From Paenibacillus polysaccharolyticus (lineage in GTDB: Bacteria; Bacillota; Bacilli; Paenibacillales; Paenibacillaceae), in NCBI RefSeq assembly GCF_900102085.1, contig NZ_FMVM01000016.1, positions 1-64,000 of the forward strand: a stretch of 64,000 nt of DNA, in the 5' to 3' direction. A model generated the notes under the pieces. It was not told the origin of the DNA and did no database searches. It saw only the letters and a program-made list of their open reading frames with translations. Position numbers and translations under genes: made by a program. Shown one piece after another: positions 25,920-35,078 of this stretch. Position 1 is the first letter of the stretch; each line of letters starts with the position of its first letter.

Positions 25920-28778
25920 TTATGCTGAAAACTTTGTACTTTTCGGTACGAAGCGTCCAGGACCGCCCATGCGGCGACGATTCCGGCGACCACCCCAGAC
26001 ACTGCCAGCCCCCATAAGGAATGTTGGAATGCCTGCGGCTACGATACAGATAGCCCATTCTCGCAGACCGAGAGGTACCGTTTTGAAGATGGGTTGCAAC
26101 GGCTCCACATACATTACCACCAGCATCAGCACAACCGATGAGATAACAGCCAGAACGAGATATTTATTCTGCAACGGATTGCGGTGGAAGATCGAACGGG
26201 AACTTCGGCAGTCAAACACATGAATCAACTGGGCGAGCACCAATGTAGCAAAAGCGACGGACTGAGCTTTGAGTAGCTGACCAGGATGATCCGGTGCGGC
26301 CTGAAGTGTCAACCAGAAGGCACCGAGCGTACATAGTCCGATCAATACACCGCGACTAATGATTTTCCAGCCCAGCCTGCGTGCAAAAATATTTTCCTTT
26401 GCGCCGCGAGGTTTGTGCTCCATCAAATCTTTTTCCGCCTGATCCACCCCGAGCGCCATCGCTGGCAAACCATCGGTCACCAGGTTTACCCATAGAATCT
26501 GGATTGGCACGAGTGGCAACGGCAAGCCCATCATCATGGCAAAGAACATCGTTAAAATCTCGCCGACATTCGAAGCCAGCAAATAACGGATAAACTTGCG
26601 AATGTTCTCATAGATGTTACGCCCTTCTTCAATAGCCGCCACAATGGTGGAGAAATTATCATCACTCAAAATGAGAGATGAAGCTTCCTTCGTCACATCC
26701 GTTCCCGTGATGCCCATGGCAATCCCGATATCCGCAGCCTTGATCGCAGGCGCATCGTTGACGCCGTCCCCAGTCATCGCGACAACGTGTCCTTTGCGCT
26801 GCAACGATTTGACGATACGCAATTTGTGCTCAGGCGAGACTCTGGAGAACACATAGATATCATTGACCGTTTTATCCAATTGTTCATCCGTCATGCCTGC
26901 CAGTTGCTGCCCGCTTAACGATGCTCCTCCGCGCGGGAGAATACCCAGCTGATGAGCGATCGCTTCCGCTGTTGTTCCATGATCTCCCGTGATCATCACT
27001 GTCCGGATGCCCGCTTTGCGGCATGTCGCAATGGCATCACGAACTTCACGGCGAGGTGGATCGATCATGCCAGCAAGCCCAACAAATACAAGCTGGCTTT
27101 CAGCTGCATGCTCGTCAGCCACATGTTCCTTCGGCTTGACTTCACGATAGGCCATACCAAGAACTCGCAGAGCGTTACCAGCCATACTTTCGTTGGCAGC
27201 CATCACTTTCTGGCGCAGTGTGCCGGTGAACGGAACCACCTTGCCTTCCCACAAAATGTAACTGCAATGCTCAATCAGTACATCAGGCGCTCCTTTGGTA
27301 TACACCATACGCCCACCTTGATGTTTGATCATAACAGACATCCGTTTTCGCTCGGAGTCGAACGGGAATTCCTGCTCTCGATCGTATAATTCCTTGAGTC
27401 CTGCAGGAGTAAGACCCATTTTAGAAGCCATGGCTACCAGTGCACCCTCTGTCGGGTCCCCTTTTAACTCCCAGAGCACTTGGTTAGCACTAACTTGCTC
27501 CTCCTCCTGCTGGCCGTTCTTCCGGCCTTTCTTGCTCTCTTTTTTGGACTCTTTACTCTTTTTCTTGCTGGCTGGATCGTTTACAATCGTCTCGACAATA
27601 CTGGCATTGTTACAAAGTGCACTGATCTGTAGCATTCTTCGTAAGGACTGGTCATTTTTCAGGTCGAGTATTCGATCATTTTCCAACATATGACCTTCTG
27701 GTGCATAACCGTCTCCAGTCACCTTAATGCTGCGCCCTTCAAGCCACACGTTCGTTACCGTCATTTTGTTCTGTGTCAGTGTACCTGTCTTATCCGAGCA
27801 GATCACCGACGCGCAACCTAACGTTTCTACAGATGGCAGCTTACGTACGATGGCCTTACGTTTGATCATCCGCTGTACACCTAACGCCAGCGCAATCGTA
27901 ACGATAGCCGGCAATCCTTCCGGTATGGCTGCCACGGCGAGACTGACACCTGCCAGGAACATGCCTACTGCGGGTTGTCCATGAAGGATACCTGCGACTA
28001 CGACCATCACCGTTAATCCAAGTGCAACAAAGATCAGAATTTTGCCTAACTGCTCGAGTCTGTGCTGTAGCGGAGTCTCCTGCTCCTCCGTATTTTGGAT
28101 CAGATCAGCGATTTTCCCCATCTCGGTGTCCATCCCCGTCCGAATGACAACCCCCTTGGCTGTACCGCGTGTGACCATAGTGCCCATAAAACCGATGTTT
28201 TTTTGATCCCCTAAAGGAACATCGTCACTAGCTATAGGTCTGCAATGTTTGCTGACAGGCACGGATTCTCCGGTGAGTGCCGACTCCTCTACATCGAGGC
28301 TGTTGGTTTCCAGCCAGCGCACATCCGCAGGAATGCGGTCACCACTTTCCACCATGATAACATCTCCCGGTACCAATTGTTTGGCCGCAAGATGTACCTC
28401 CTGTCCCGACCTGAGTACTTTGGCGGCAGGAGCCGACAACTGCTTCAGTGCCCGAAGAGAACGTTCTGCCCGGAACTCCTGTACAAATCCCAAAATAGCA
28501 TTCAATACAATAATTGCCACAATCGTTACTGCATCCAGATACTCTCCAAGTAAACCGGATACCAGCGTCGCTCCCATGAGAACTAACACCATGAAGTCCT
28601 TAAACTGATTCAGCAACAGGGTGATCGGGGATATTCGCTGTCCTTCACTCAGTTCATTTGAACCAGCAATCTTCCGTTTCTCTGCTGCCGCTTCGTCCGT
28701 CAACCCTTCCTGCGGGCTCACGCCGAGAGTTTCACGAAGCTCTTCGTCGTTTAGTTGGTGCCACTTGGTATGTTCCAT
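25920..28778 (-). CDS. SERCA-type calcium-translocating P-type ATPase
   Basis: Membrane pump of 952 residues (P2A type). Visible features are the actuator motif LTGESVPVS (169-177), transmembrane helix IPEGLP (285-290), phosphorylation site [15 protein letters not shown] with Asp329, [11 protein letters not shown] in the nucleotide domain and hinge [18 protein letters not shown]. Ten hydrophobic segments fit the family. It resembles B. subtilis YloB, which is made in sporulating cells and takes up Ca2+. A lysine- and glutamate-rich insertion at about 402-428, [16 protein letters not shown] and following, lies in the nucleotide-binding domain and is not usual for the family. Transported ion is inferred from family. 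Confidence 0.93.
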   Translation of the reverse strand: MEHTKWHQLNDEELRETLGVSPQEGLTDEAAAEKRKIAGSNELSEGQRISPITLLLNQFKDFMVLVLMGATLVSGLLGEYLDAVTIVAIIVLNAILGFVQEFRAERSLRALKQLSAPAAKVLRSGQEVHLAAKQLVPGDVIMVESGDRIPADVRWLETNSLDVEESALTGESVPVSKHCRPIASDDVPLGDQKNIGFMGTMVTRGTAKGVVIRTGMDTEMGKIADLIQNTEEQETPLQHRLEQLGKILIFVALGLTVMVVVAGILHGQPAVGMFLAGVSLAVAAIPEGLPAIVTIALALGVQRMIKRKAIVRKLPSVETLGCASVICSDKTGTLTQNKMTVTNVWLEGRSIKVTGDGYAPEGHMLENDRILDLKNDQSLRRMLQISALCNNASIVETIVNDPASKKKSKESKKESKKGRKNGQQEEEQVSANQVLWELKGDPTEGALVAMASKMGLTPAGLKELYDREQEFPFDSERKRMSVMIKHQGGRMVYTKGAPDVLIEHCSYILWEGKVVPFTGTLRQKVMAANESMAGNALRVLGMAYREVKPKEHVADEHAAESQLVFVGLAGMIDPPRREVRDAIATCRKAGIRTVMITGDHGTTAEAIAHQLGILPRGGASLSGQQLAGMTDEQLDKTVNDIYVFSRVSPEHKLRIVKSLQRKGHVVAMTGDGVNDAPAIKAADIGIAMGITGTDVTKEASSLILSDDNFSTIVAAIEEGRNIYENIRKFIRYLLASNVGEILTMFFAMMMGLPLPLVPIQILWVNLVTDGLPAMALGVDQAEKDLMEHKPRGAKENIFARRLGWKIISRGVLIGLCTLGAFWLTLQAAPDHPGQLLKAQSVAFATLVLAQLIHVFDCRSSRSIFHRNPLQNKYLVLAVISSVVLMLVVMYVEPLQPIFKTVPLGLREWAICIVAAGIPTFLMGAGSVWGGRRNRRRMGGPGRFVPKSTKFSA

Positions 28779-29126
28779 GCTCCAAAATTCCCTCCCAATC
28801 CTATTTCATCTGCAATGCAAGCTCACATGTTTCACCGGCATGCTGCTAGGGCAGGCTGTACACTATGCCGGACAAACTACCTGCTCTATATGTATTCGGA
28901 CAGGTCCGTGAATAGCACCCGGAAGCTGAATCCTTTCCCTCATGGGCAGAATAAGCTAAAATAAAGGTCTGCGTAGATTACTGCTCAACTCCGTTATTTG
29001 GAACAATGCAGTCAGCCATCGTTATAACAAATGTTATTACATATGCTGCGGTTGCCTGTGAGCCGTTATAGATGAGGCATTCTGTATGAATTCATTCGGA
29101 TGCCAGATAGAGAGGAAGTGGACAAT
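28779..29126. other. Divergent intergenic region between Ca2+ ATPase and rqcH
   Basis: These 348 bases contain no convincing gene. They should hold both divergent promoters. I see no clear consensus pair, only a weak TTGGAA ... TATAAC candidate upstream of rqcH with 19-base spacing. Several short frames on both strands lack ribosome-binding sites. Confidence 0.6.
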
Positions 29127-30932
29127 ATGGCACTTGACGGTATTGTAACCCGAGCCATCGTACATGAGCTGCAAGGCTGTATCGGAGGACGTATTAGCAA
29201 AATTCATCAGCCTAACGGCCATGATGTGGTGCTTACCCTGCGCGCTCAGCGCGGTAACAGCAAACTGCTTGTGTCGGCAAGCCCGACATATCCGCGTGTA
29301 CATTTTACAGAGAAAACATTTTTGAATCCGACAGAGGCACCGATGTTTTGCATGCTGATGCGGAAACACTGCGAAGGGGCTATCATTGAGAATATCCGTC
29401 AGATTGGAATGGAACGGATCATTCATATCGATGTACGTCAGCGGGACGAGCTTGGCGATGTTTCGGCCAAACGTATCATCATTGAACTGATGGGACGTCA
29501 CAGTAACATCATTTTGCTTGATCCTGCGACGGATGCGATATTGGACGGGATTCACCATGTCACACCATCCATCAGTAGTTATCGTGTGGTTATGCCTGGT
29601 TTTTCCTATACTGCACCGCCAGAGCAACATAAAAGCAATCCGTTAGAGGTATCCCAAAACGAGTTTGAGCAGAAGATTGCTACTGCAGCAAATGTAGATG
29701 CAGACGAAAATGAAGCTGGATCACAAACGGACACAACTAAAACGGTTATAGAAACAAAAGCAGACGCCTCACGCTGGCTCGTCAATGCTTTTAGTGGGAT
29801 GAGTCCGCTGATTGCAGGTGAGATTGCAACGCGAACAGGTTCCGATTCAGATCGCATGGAGGCAGGAGCTCTTTGGACTGCTTTTGAATCAGTCATCGAA
29901 TCTGTCAAAGAACACCAGTACACCCCTGTAACAGGGCTGAACGCCAAAGGCAAAATGATCTTTTCCGCTATTCGACTAGAGAGCATTCAGGATCAGGAAA
30001 AAACGTACAATACGATGAGCAAATGTATGGAGGATTACTACGGGGACAAGGCCGAGCGAGATACCGTTAAACAAAGAGTAAGCGATCTGCTCCGGTTCCT
30101 GCAGAATGAGCGTAGCAAAAACATTAAAAAGCTCGATAATCTTAACAAAGACTTGCTTGAAGCCGACGATGCGGACAAGTACAGACTATGGGGCGAGTTG
30201 TTATTCGCATCCCTGCACTTGGTCAACAAGGGTGATAAGAGTGTAGAGCTGATTAACTTCTACGATGAAGATCAGGGCAACATTACGATTCAGCTTGATC
30301 CACTGCTCACACCTTCTGATAATGCTCAGCGTTACTTCAAACGTTATAACAAATATAAAAACAGTCTGGCTGTCATTCACGAGCAACTTGGTAAAACCAA
30401 GGATGAAATCGCCTATCTGGATAATCTGCTTCAGCAGCTCTCCATCGCCTCCATGAACGATATCGAAGAAATTCGAGACGAACTTGTACAGCAAGGTTAT
30501 CTGCGTGATCGGAACAAAAAAGGCAAGAAAAAGAAGAAAAATGATCGTCCAACTGTGCATCAGTTCACTTCATCAGAGGGAATTGACATTCTGGTCGGCA
30601 AAAACAATCTACAGAACGAGTATGTGACCAATCGTCTGGCATCAGCTAATGATACTTGGCTGCATACGAAGGACATTCCGGGTTCCCATGTCGTTATTCG
30701 CAGCACTGATTTTGGTGAAGCTACGCTGGAGGAAGCCGCTCAACTCGCCGCTTATTTCAGCCAAGCGAAGGAATCAAGCAGTGTGCCTGTGGATTACACG
30801 TATATCCGTCACGTTCGCAAACCAAGTGGTGCAAAACCCGGATTTGTCATATACGACCATCAGAAAACTCTGTTTGTAACACCAAACGATGAATTAATTA
30901 AAAGCTTACCATCCACGATAAAAAATGGATAA
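29127..30932 (+). CDS. rqcH: Ribosome-associated quality control factor RqcH (NFACT family)
   Basis: Protein of 601 residues, homologous to Rqc2/NEMF. It starts MALDGIVTRAIVHELQ (NFACT-N), has a long coiled-coil middle (about 290-450), a basic patch KKGKKKKKNDRP and a C-terminal NFACT-R domain with NDTWLHTKDIPGSHVVI. In B. subtilis RqcH recruits Ala-tRNA to stalled 50S subunits and adds alanine tails that mark nascent chains for ClpXP. Older annotation calls it fibronectin-binding protein. Start ATG at 29127 with GAGGAAGTGG upstream; an in-frame ATG at 29100 lacks a binding site. A central acidic stretch (about 185-210, DADENEAGSQTDTTK) looks like a flexible insert. Confidence 0.94.
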   Translation: MALDGIVTRAIVHELQGCIGGRISKIHQPNGHDVVLTLRAQRGNSKLLVSASPTYPRVHFTEKTFLNPTEAPMFCMLMRKHCEGAIIENIRQIGMERIIHIDVRQRDELGDVSAKRIIIELMGRHSNIILLDPATDAILDGIHHVTPSISSYRVVMPGFSYTAPPEQHKSNPLEVSQNEFEQKIATAANVDADENEAGSQTDTTKTVIETKADASRWLVNAFSGMSPLIAGEIATRTGSDSDRMEAGALWTAFESVIESVKEHQYTPVTGLNAKGKMIFSAIRLESIQDQEKTYNTMSKCMEDYYGDKAERDTVKQRVSDLLRFLQNERSKNIKKLDNLNKDLLEADDADKYRLWGELLFASLHLVNKGDKSVELINFYDEDQGNITIQLDPLLTPSDNAQRYFKRYNKYKNSLAVIHEQLGKTKDEIAYLDNLLQQLSIASMNDIEEIRDELVQQGYLRDRNKKGKKKKKNDRPTVHQFTSSEGIDILVGKNNLQNEYVTNRLASANDTWLHTKDIPGSHVVIRSTDFGEATLEEAAQLAAYFSQAKESSSVPVDYTYIRHVRKPSGAKPGFVIYDHQKTLFVTPNDELIKSLPSTIKNG

Positions 30933-30964
30933 GCTACCACTTATCTTATAGGATAAGATGTAAC

Positions 30965-31018
30965 GATAACCAAAAAATCTCCTGCCAGCTAAGGCCGAGG
31001 GGATTTTTTTTGGTTATC
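30965..31018 (+). terminator. Terminator of rqcH
   Basis: A long stem GATAACCAAAAAATC / GATTTTTTTTGGTTATC encloses an inner GCC/GGC-containing loop. A smaller hairpin (CTTATC/GATAAG) lies just upstream at about 30939-30957. Confidence 0.8.
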
Positions 31019-31140
31019 ATATATGTTTAGAAGAGTAACACATGTCACTCCATTTCTTAATTCCAATTGCATATTTATTCACTATTACGTATAATAACGC
31101 CGTATTAACTCAATGAATACATAAAAGAAGGATGTGTACT

Positions 31141-31584
31141 ATGCCGATTCATATCAGAGAAACTCGCTCGGAAGATCTGAAACAACTGACAGCATTGATG
31201 CATGACTACGTCGTAGGTTTCTACAATAATCCGTGGCCAGGTGACCAAGCAATCGAACTTTTGATTAACAACCTGCTGGAGCAGCAGATCGGCACTCAAT
31301 TTGTAGCAGAAGAGGACGGAAAGTTGATTGGATTCGCTACATTGTTTTTCACGTACAGTACGATGAAAGCGGAGCGTGTAACGATTATGAATGACCTTTT
31401 TGTCACGGAAGCATTCAGAGAAGGAGAAACCGAAGCCAATTTATTCGCATGCTGTCAGCAATATACGCATGAACATGGATGTGCATATATGTCCTGGATT
31501 ACAGCCGTGACTAACGAGCGTGCGCAACAATTATTCGATCGGCTTGGAGCTAAACGTGGCGATTGGGTTAACTATTCAATTTAA
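31141..31584 (+). CDS. GNAT family N-acetyltransferase, substrate unknown
   Basis: Protein of 147 residues with the GNAT fold: IRETRSEDLKQLTALM (beta1-alpha1), FVAEEDGKLIGFATLFF (beta2-4), then MNDLFVTEAFREGETEANLF. The usual R/Q-x-x-G-x-G/A acetyl-CoA loop is replaced by FREGETEANL, a variant seen in some GNATs. The C-terminal half contains QQLFDRLGAKRGDWVNYSI. Start ATG at 31141 with AAGGATG upstream. It follows the rqcH terminator and stands alone. Substrate cannot be inferred. Confidence 0.85.
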   Translation: MPIHIRETRSEDLKQLTALMHDYVVGFYNNPWPGDQAIELLINNLLEQQIGTQFVAEEDGKLIGFATLFFTYSTMKAERVTIMNDLFVTEAFREGETEANLFACCQQYTHEHGCAYMSWITAVTNERAQQLFDRLGAKRGDWVNYSI

Positions 31585-31606
31585 AGATAAAGACATCCTA
31601 ATGATG

Positions 31607-32470
31607 TTACCTCTTGCTGTGTGCAGCCGCCTGCAGTCTTTCGAGCACATCAAAAGGTACCGTCTTGCTACCCAGATCTCCATGAAAAACAACGCCTTGT
31701 CGTTCGCCATGGTAATCTGATCCGCCGGTCACTATAAGATTATATGCTTTAGCCATCTCTGCATATCTACGTTCCTCTTCCGGGCCATGGTCTGAATGAA
31801 AGACTTCAATGCCATCCGGAAGGGATTCTGTGATAATACGGCGTACTAATTCATCATCATTATAAAGACCTGGATGTGCGATTACCGCAGCACCTCCCGC
31901 TGCTCTAATCCACTCACAAGCATCCTTAGGCGTAACTCGCGGTACAGATACGAAGCCAGGCTTGCCTTCAGCAAGATATCGATTAAATGCATCTCGCATG
32001 TCGGTAGCGTATCCCTTTTTCACCAATACATCAGCCATATGAGGTCTACCAATACTCTCATCTGGCGCTAACGGTCGTCCGAGTCCATCCAGTACTTCCT
32101 GCCAGCTTATATCCAATCCTAGTTGCTGGAGCTTGCCAATAATCAGATGATTCCGTTCCTCCCGCGCTTCTCTCAATCCGCGCAACCGTTGCAGAAATAA
32201 CTCATCCTCCGTATTCACGTAATAACCGAGCACATGAATATCTTTACCACCAGCCCGCGTGCTGATTTCGACTCCAGCTATAACATCGATACCGTACTCT
32301 TTTCCCGCTTGCTTCGCTTCGGCTACACCTGCTACCGTATCATGATCCGTTAAGGCTACCGCAGCCAGTCCTCTCTGTTTTGCAAGCTTCACATTATCAG
32401 CCGGTGGTTGCATCCCATCTGAAGCCTGACTATGCGTATGAAGATCACAGCGTCCTTGATGCTGATCCAT
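31607..32470 (-). CDS. PHP-domain phosphoesterase (RNase AM / YciV type)
   Basis: Protein of 287 residues. The PHP metal motifs are CDLHTHSQASDG (HxH), ALTDHDTVAG, GVEIST, VIAHPGLYND and TGGSDYHGER, which together supply the trinuclear metal site. The family includes E. coli YciV/TrpH, a 5'-3' exoribonuclease and 3',5'-nucleoside bisphosphate phosphatase. Start ATG at 32468-32470 with GGAATGGGAG upstream; a 71-codon in-frame extension overlaps the LysR gene and is rejected. It runs 49 bases after the LysR regulator and converges with the GNAT gene. Confidence 0.88.
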   Translation of the reverse strand: MDQHQGRCDLHTHSQASDGMQPPADNVKLAKQRGLAAVALTDHDTVAGVAEAKQAGKEYGIDVIAGVEISTRAGGKDIHVLGYYVNTEDELFLQRLRGLREAREERNHLIIGKLQQLGLDISWQEVLDGLGRPLAPDESIGRPHMADVLVKKGYATDMRDAFNRYLAEGKPGFVSVPRVTPKDACEWIRAAGGAAVIAHPGLYNDDELVRRIITESLPDGIEVFHSDHGPEEERRYAEMAKAYNLIVTGGSDYHGERQGVVFHGDLGSKTVPFDVLERLQAAAHSKR

Positions 32471-32519
32471 TGGCTCCCATTCCTTTCTGATTGAAATTAA
32501 TTTTACAGCCCTTTCATCC

Positions 32520-33431
32520 TTAAACCCGTTCTCCCTGCTCGTGCTCCTGTTGACGCAAATACCCCAAAAAGGCAACAGCCGACAAGGGCAACAAAGACGA
32601 CTTAAGATGAATGGCATAAAACTGCCGTTTGAATTCAAGACCGCGAATATCCACAATATGTACAAGCCCCAGTGCCAGCTCATGCTGCACGGACGAAGGA
32701 GACAACATCGTAATGCCCACGCCAGCCTCTACAGCCGATTTGACCGCACCTGTACTCCCAAGCTCCATAACCACATTCATGTCACTCGGATCTATTTTTT
32801 TCTTTTGCAGTTGACCTTCCATCACTTGGCGAGTACCTGAACCTTCCTCACGTAGCACAAAAGGGTAGTTCATTACCTCTTCCAAGTTTACTTTTCCCCG
32901 TCCTGCCAGATCATGCCCTGCTGGTACAATCAGTTTCAGTTCGTCCTGCATCACAGGTTCGACGATCATATCCGGATGATTTACCGGTGCTTCAATTAAT
33001 CCAAAATTCAACTGGTGCTTCAAAATCTCATCCATGATCTGGGTGGTATTCATCACTTTCATCACAATCGAGATATCGGGATACTGCTTTGCAAAAGGCC
33101 CAAGCATACGTGGCAAAACATATTCACCAATGGTCAGGCTTGCTCCAAGCTGTAATCTTCCCTGCAATTTCTGTGTAAAAGCAGACATGGCTTCATCTGT
33201 CTGACGAACCAGTTCCACACTTCGCTTGGCGTGAGGCAGTAACGTCCTTCCTGCCTCCGACAATTCTATTTTTTTGGTGGAACGATGCAACAGTTTAGTC
33301 CCAAAATAATCCTCCAGCGATTGAATCTGCATCGTCACGGCCGGTTGAGTCATATGTAACGCCTGCGCAGCTGCGGAAAAACTCCCCTTTTCCGCTACCG
33401 TATAAAAAATGTGCAACTGATGAAAATTCAT
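32520..33431 (-). CDS. LysR family transcriptional regulator
   Basis: Protein of 303 residues. The N-terminal winged helix-turn-helix (about 1-60, MNFHQLHIFYTVAEKGSFSA, TQPAVTMQIQSLE) is followed by a substrate-binding domain with ASLTIGEYVLPRMLG and VLREEGSGTRQVMEG. Similar Paenibacillus proteins resemble the CysL/YwfK and selenium-metabolism branches, but the ligand is not known. LysR regulators often control a neighbouring gene; the PHP phosphoesterase 49 bases downstream is on the same strand. Good GAGGGG ribosome-binding site. Confidence 0.9.
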   Translation of the reverse strand: MNFHQLHIFYTVAEKGSFSAAAQALHMTQPAVTMQIQSLEDYFGTKLLHRSTKKIELSEAGRTLLPHAKRSVELVRQTDEAMSAFTQKLQGRLQLGASLTIGEYVLPRMLGPFAKQYPDISIVMKVMNTTQIMDEILKHQLNFGLIEAPVNHPDMIVEPVMQDELKLIVPAGHDLAGRGKVNLEEVMNYPFVLREEGSGTRQVMEGQLQKKKIDPSDMNVVMELGSTGAVKSAVEAGVGITMLSPSSVQHELALGLVHIVDIRGLEFKRQFYAIHLKSSLLPLSAVAFLGYLRQQEHEQGERV

Positions 33432-33489
33432 ATCTTCGCCCCTCTTCTATTACACTTACTATATTGTATCCGATTTCCAGTCTGGCAAC

Positions 33490-33519
33490 AAAAAAAAGCA
33501 TGCAGCTTGTCTGCATGCG
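33490..33519 (-). terminator. Terminator after the 145-residue unknown gene
   Basis: The stem GCATGCAG/CTGCATGC with a 5-base loop is followed by TTTTTTTT on the minus strand. Confidence 0.85.
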
Positions 33520-33585
33520 TTGGTACAAATGATTCTTCACTTCTCATCCATAAATTTTTATGATTGCAATCTCAAATCTGTTTCA

Positions 33586-34023
33586 TCATCTATGCTTCCG
33601 GCTATTTTTGACCAGCGTCATTCTTCTGGAATGCCTCAGCCAAGAATAATATGACTTCAGATCTCTCAGTTCAATCGTCTCCGACATACGTCCCAAAAAC
33701 GTCACTACAATCATTTTGTGCAGCGGATTGCCTGTAATGTCATATTCTCCTTCAAGCTCGGAAAACTCAGCAACCACCACCAGATCATCGTCAATCAGAT
33801 AAACATCCTGCTCATTGCGGTAATATGGCGTTACCCTGTCCTGCTTCAGACACTCCCATAACCAAGCCGCAATATGGTCATCATCACTACGTGCAGGCTC
33901 AATACGGTCTGCATACCGCATCTTTGCATGATGGGTAATGACGATGTCAGCCACTTTCTTGTCTCCGAGAGCCACAAAAAACGGCTCGTAGGTGCTCCAA
34001 CGTTGCATCACCTTATCACGCAT
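33586..34023 (-). CDS. Unknown protein, 145 residues, possible RelE/DUF4258-like fold
   Basis: I do not recognise this protein with certainty. It starts MRDKVMQRWSTYEPF (ATG 34021-34023, GGAGAG 8 bases upstream; an earlier GTG at 34032 overlaps that site). It contains IVITHHAKMRYADRI, then an acidic DVYLIDDDLVVVAEFSELEGEYD and KMIVVTFLGRM, and ends in a basic SRRMTLVKNSRKHR. The order His-Ala-x-x-Arg-Tyr-x-x-Arg, then beta strands with VVTFLG, recalls DUF4258/RelE-like small nuclease folds. No antitoxin-like partner is adjacent. It stands alone between terminators. Confidence 0.7.
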   Translation of the reverse strand: MRDKVMQRWSTYEPFFVALGDKKVADIVITHHAKMRYADRIEPARSDDDHIAAWLWECLKQDRVTPYYRNEQDVYLIDDDLVVVAEFSELEGEYDITGNPLHKMIVVTFLGRMSETIELRDLKSYYSWLRHSRRMTLVKNSRKHR

Positions 34024-34187
34024 GGGAATCACTCTCCACCAGATAGGACTTTCTATCTATTTATTACCCAATATATTACAACATTAGTCCCGTAACAACA
34101 AGGCGTAAGTGTAACTTTTTTTCGCAAAAATCTATTTATGCTTATTTTAGAAAAGAGCGACCCAGTGGGTCCCTCCTATGTTTCCTG

Positions 34188-34454
34188 CTATACTCCGTAA
34201 AAACTTGTTTTGTCCGCCGTTTTGCTAGCATACTCGGTTTTAATCTCGTTTCGATAGGAGCGCTCGATTTTGCGCACATAGGAAAGCCGCTTTACGTTTT
34301 TCATCGTATCGTCAGCCCGTTCTGCATTAACATACATGACAACATAATGCATACGGCGGGAGATATAATGCACGGTACCATATTTTTCGAGATTGCGGGC
34401 CGCTTTCAAATCACTGACCCAAATAATAAATCCTGTTCTTTCCGCAAACACCAT
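34188..34454 (-). CDS. ylbG: YlbG family protein (DUF2129)
   Basis: Protein of 88 residues that fits YlbG in length and sequence: an N-terminal ERTGFIIWVSDLKAARNLEKYG, then HYISRRMHYVVMYVN and YVRKIERSYRNEIKTEY. The function is not established; in Bacillus it neighbours ylbF. Here it follows ylbF by 90 bases, with a hairpin between. A weak hairpin downstream (about 34155-34170) may end the transcript. Confidence 0.9.
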   Translation of the reverse strand: MVFAERTGFIIWVSDLKAARNLEKYGTVHYISRRMHYVVMYVNAERADDTMKNVKRLSYVRKIERSYRNEIKTEYASKTADKTSFYGV

Positions 34455-34478
34455 CGTTCCCCGCCCTTCTATAAATGG

Positions 34479-34504
34479 AGACCGGCCCTCGAAAGGCCCG
34501 GTCT
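34479..34504 (-). other. Intercistronic hairpin between ylbF and ylbG
   Basis: The 7-base-pair stem AGACCGG/CCGGTCT with a partly paired loop lies between the two genes. No T-run follows, so it may be a leaky terminator, an RNA-processing site or a stabiliser of the ylbF message. Confidence 0.5.
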
Positions 34505-34544
34505 GTTCAAATTCTAAAAAACTATAATGTAACGGTCTTCAAGT

Positions 34545-34982
34545 TTAACTGCATCCACATTTGCCGCCGCTACCACAGCCGCCTTTAGGATTAGGATCGT
34601 TGCTTGGCACTTTAATCGTGCTCGATACAGCAAAAGCAATGGTTTCGGACATCTGAAACAGCATCTCATCCAAAGCTTGCTCAGCCTGTTTGAAACGAGC
34701 TACAGCTTCAAAAGATTCCAGTTCCTTCTCGATCGCTTTCACCTGATCCTTCGCTGCATGAAAGTCAGGATGAAAATGGCCAAAACGCTGTGTTTCTTCA
34801 AAAAGCTCTTTCTTGGCATTTAATCTGCGGATGCCCTCTTGAATCTCAGAACTTGTTTCGACTTGCTGCTTCCAATATAAATAATCCGATACTTCGGCAG
34901 ATTGGTTAATCATGTCGCCCAGTTCATATGCGCCCGTTAACACTTGGGCCATATCGACCGTGTTTATTTCCGCTACGCTCAT
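34545..34982 (-). CDS. ylbF: YlbF family RNase Y specificity factor
   Basis: Helical protein of 145 residues of the YlbF/YmcA family, with YLYWKQQVETSSEIQ and AVARFKQAEQALDEML helices. Its C-terminus GGCGSGGKCGCS holds four cysteines counting CG pairs closely spaced. In B. subtilis YlbF, YmcA and YaaT form the Y-complex, which binds 4Fe-4S clusters and directs RNase Y to mature operon mRNAs; it is needed for competence, sporulation and biofilm. The Cys-rich tail fits the cluster-binding role. It is followed by ylbG, as in Bacillus. Confidence 0.9.
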   Translation of the reverse strand: MSVAEINTVDMAQVLTGAYELGDMINQSAEVSDYLYWKQQVETSSEIQEGIRRLNAKKELFEETQRFGHFHPDFHAAKDQVKAIEKELESFEAVARFKQAEQALDEMLFQMSETIAFAVSSTIKVPSNDPNPKGGCGSGGKCGCS

Positions 34983-35078
34983 GAATTATTCATCCTATCT
35001 ATATATAAAGTTCTACTTAACGTAGACTTCTTCATCATAGCATATCCATGAAAGGTTAAGAAGAGTTTTTCCACTAAA

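Noticed and set aside
29037-29630. Minus-strand 197-codon frame opposite the start of rqcH
   Set aside because: It is antisense to the well-supported rqcH coding sequence and rich in His/Cys in a way typical of shadow frames.
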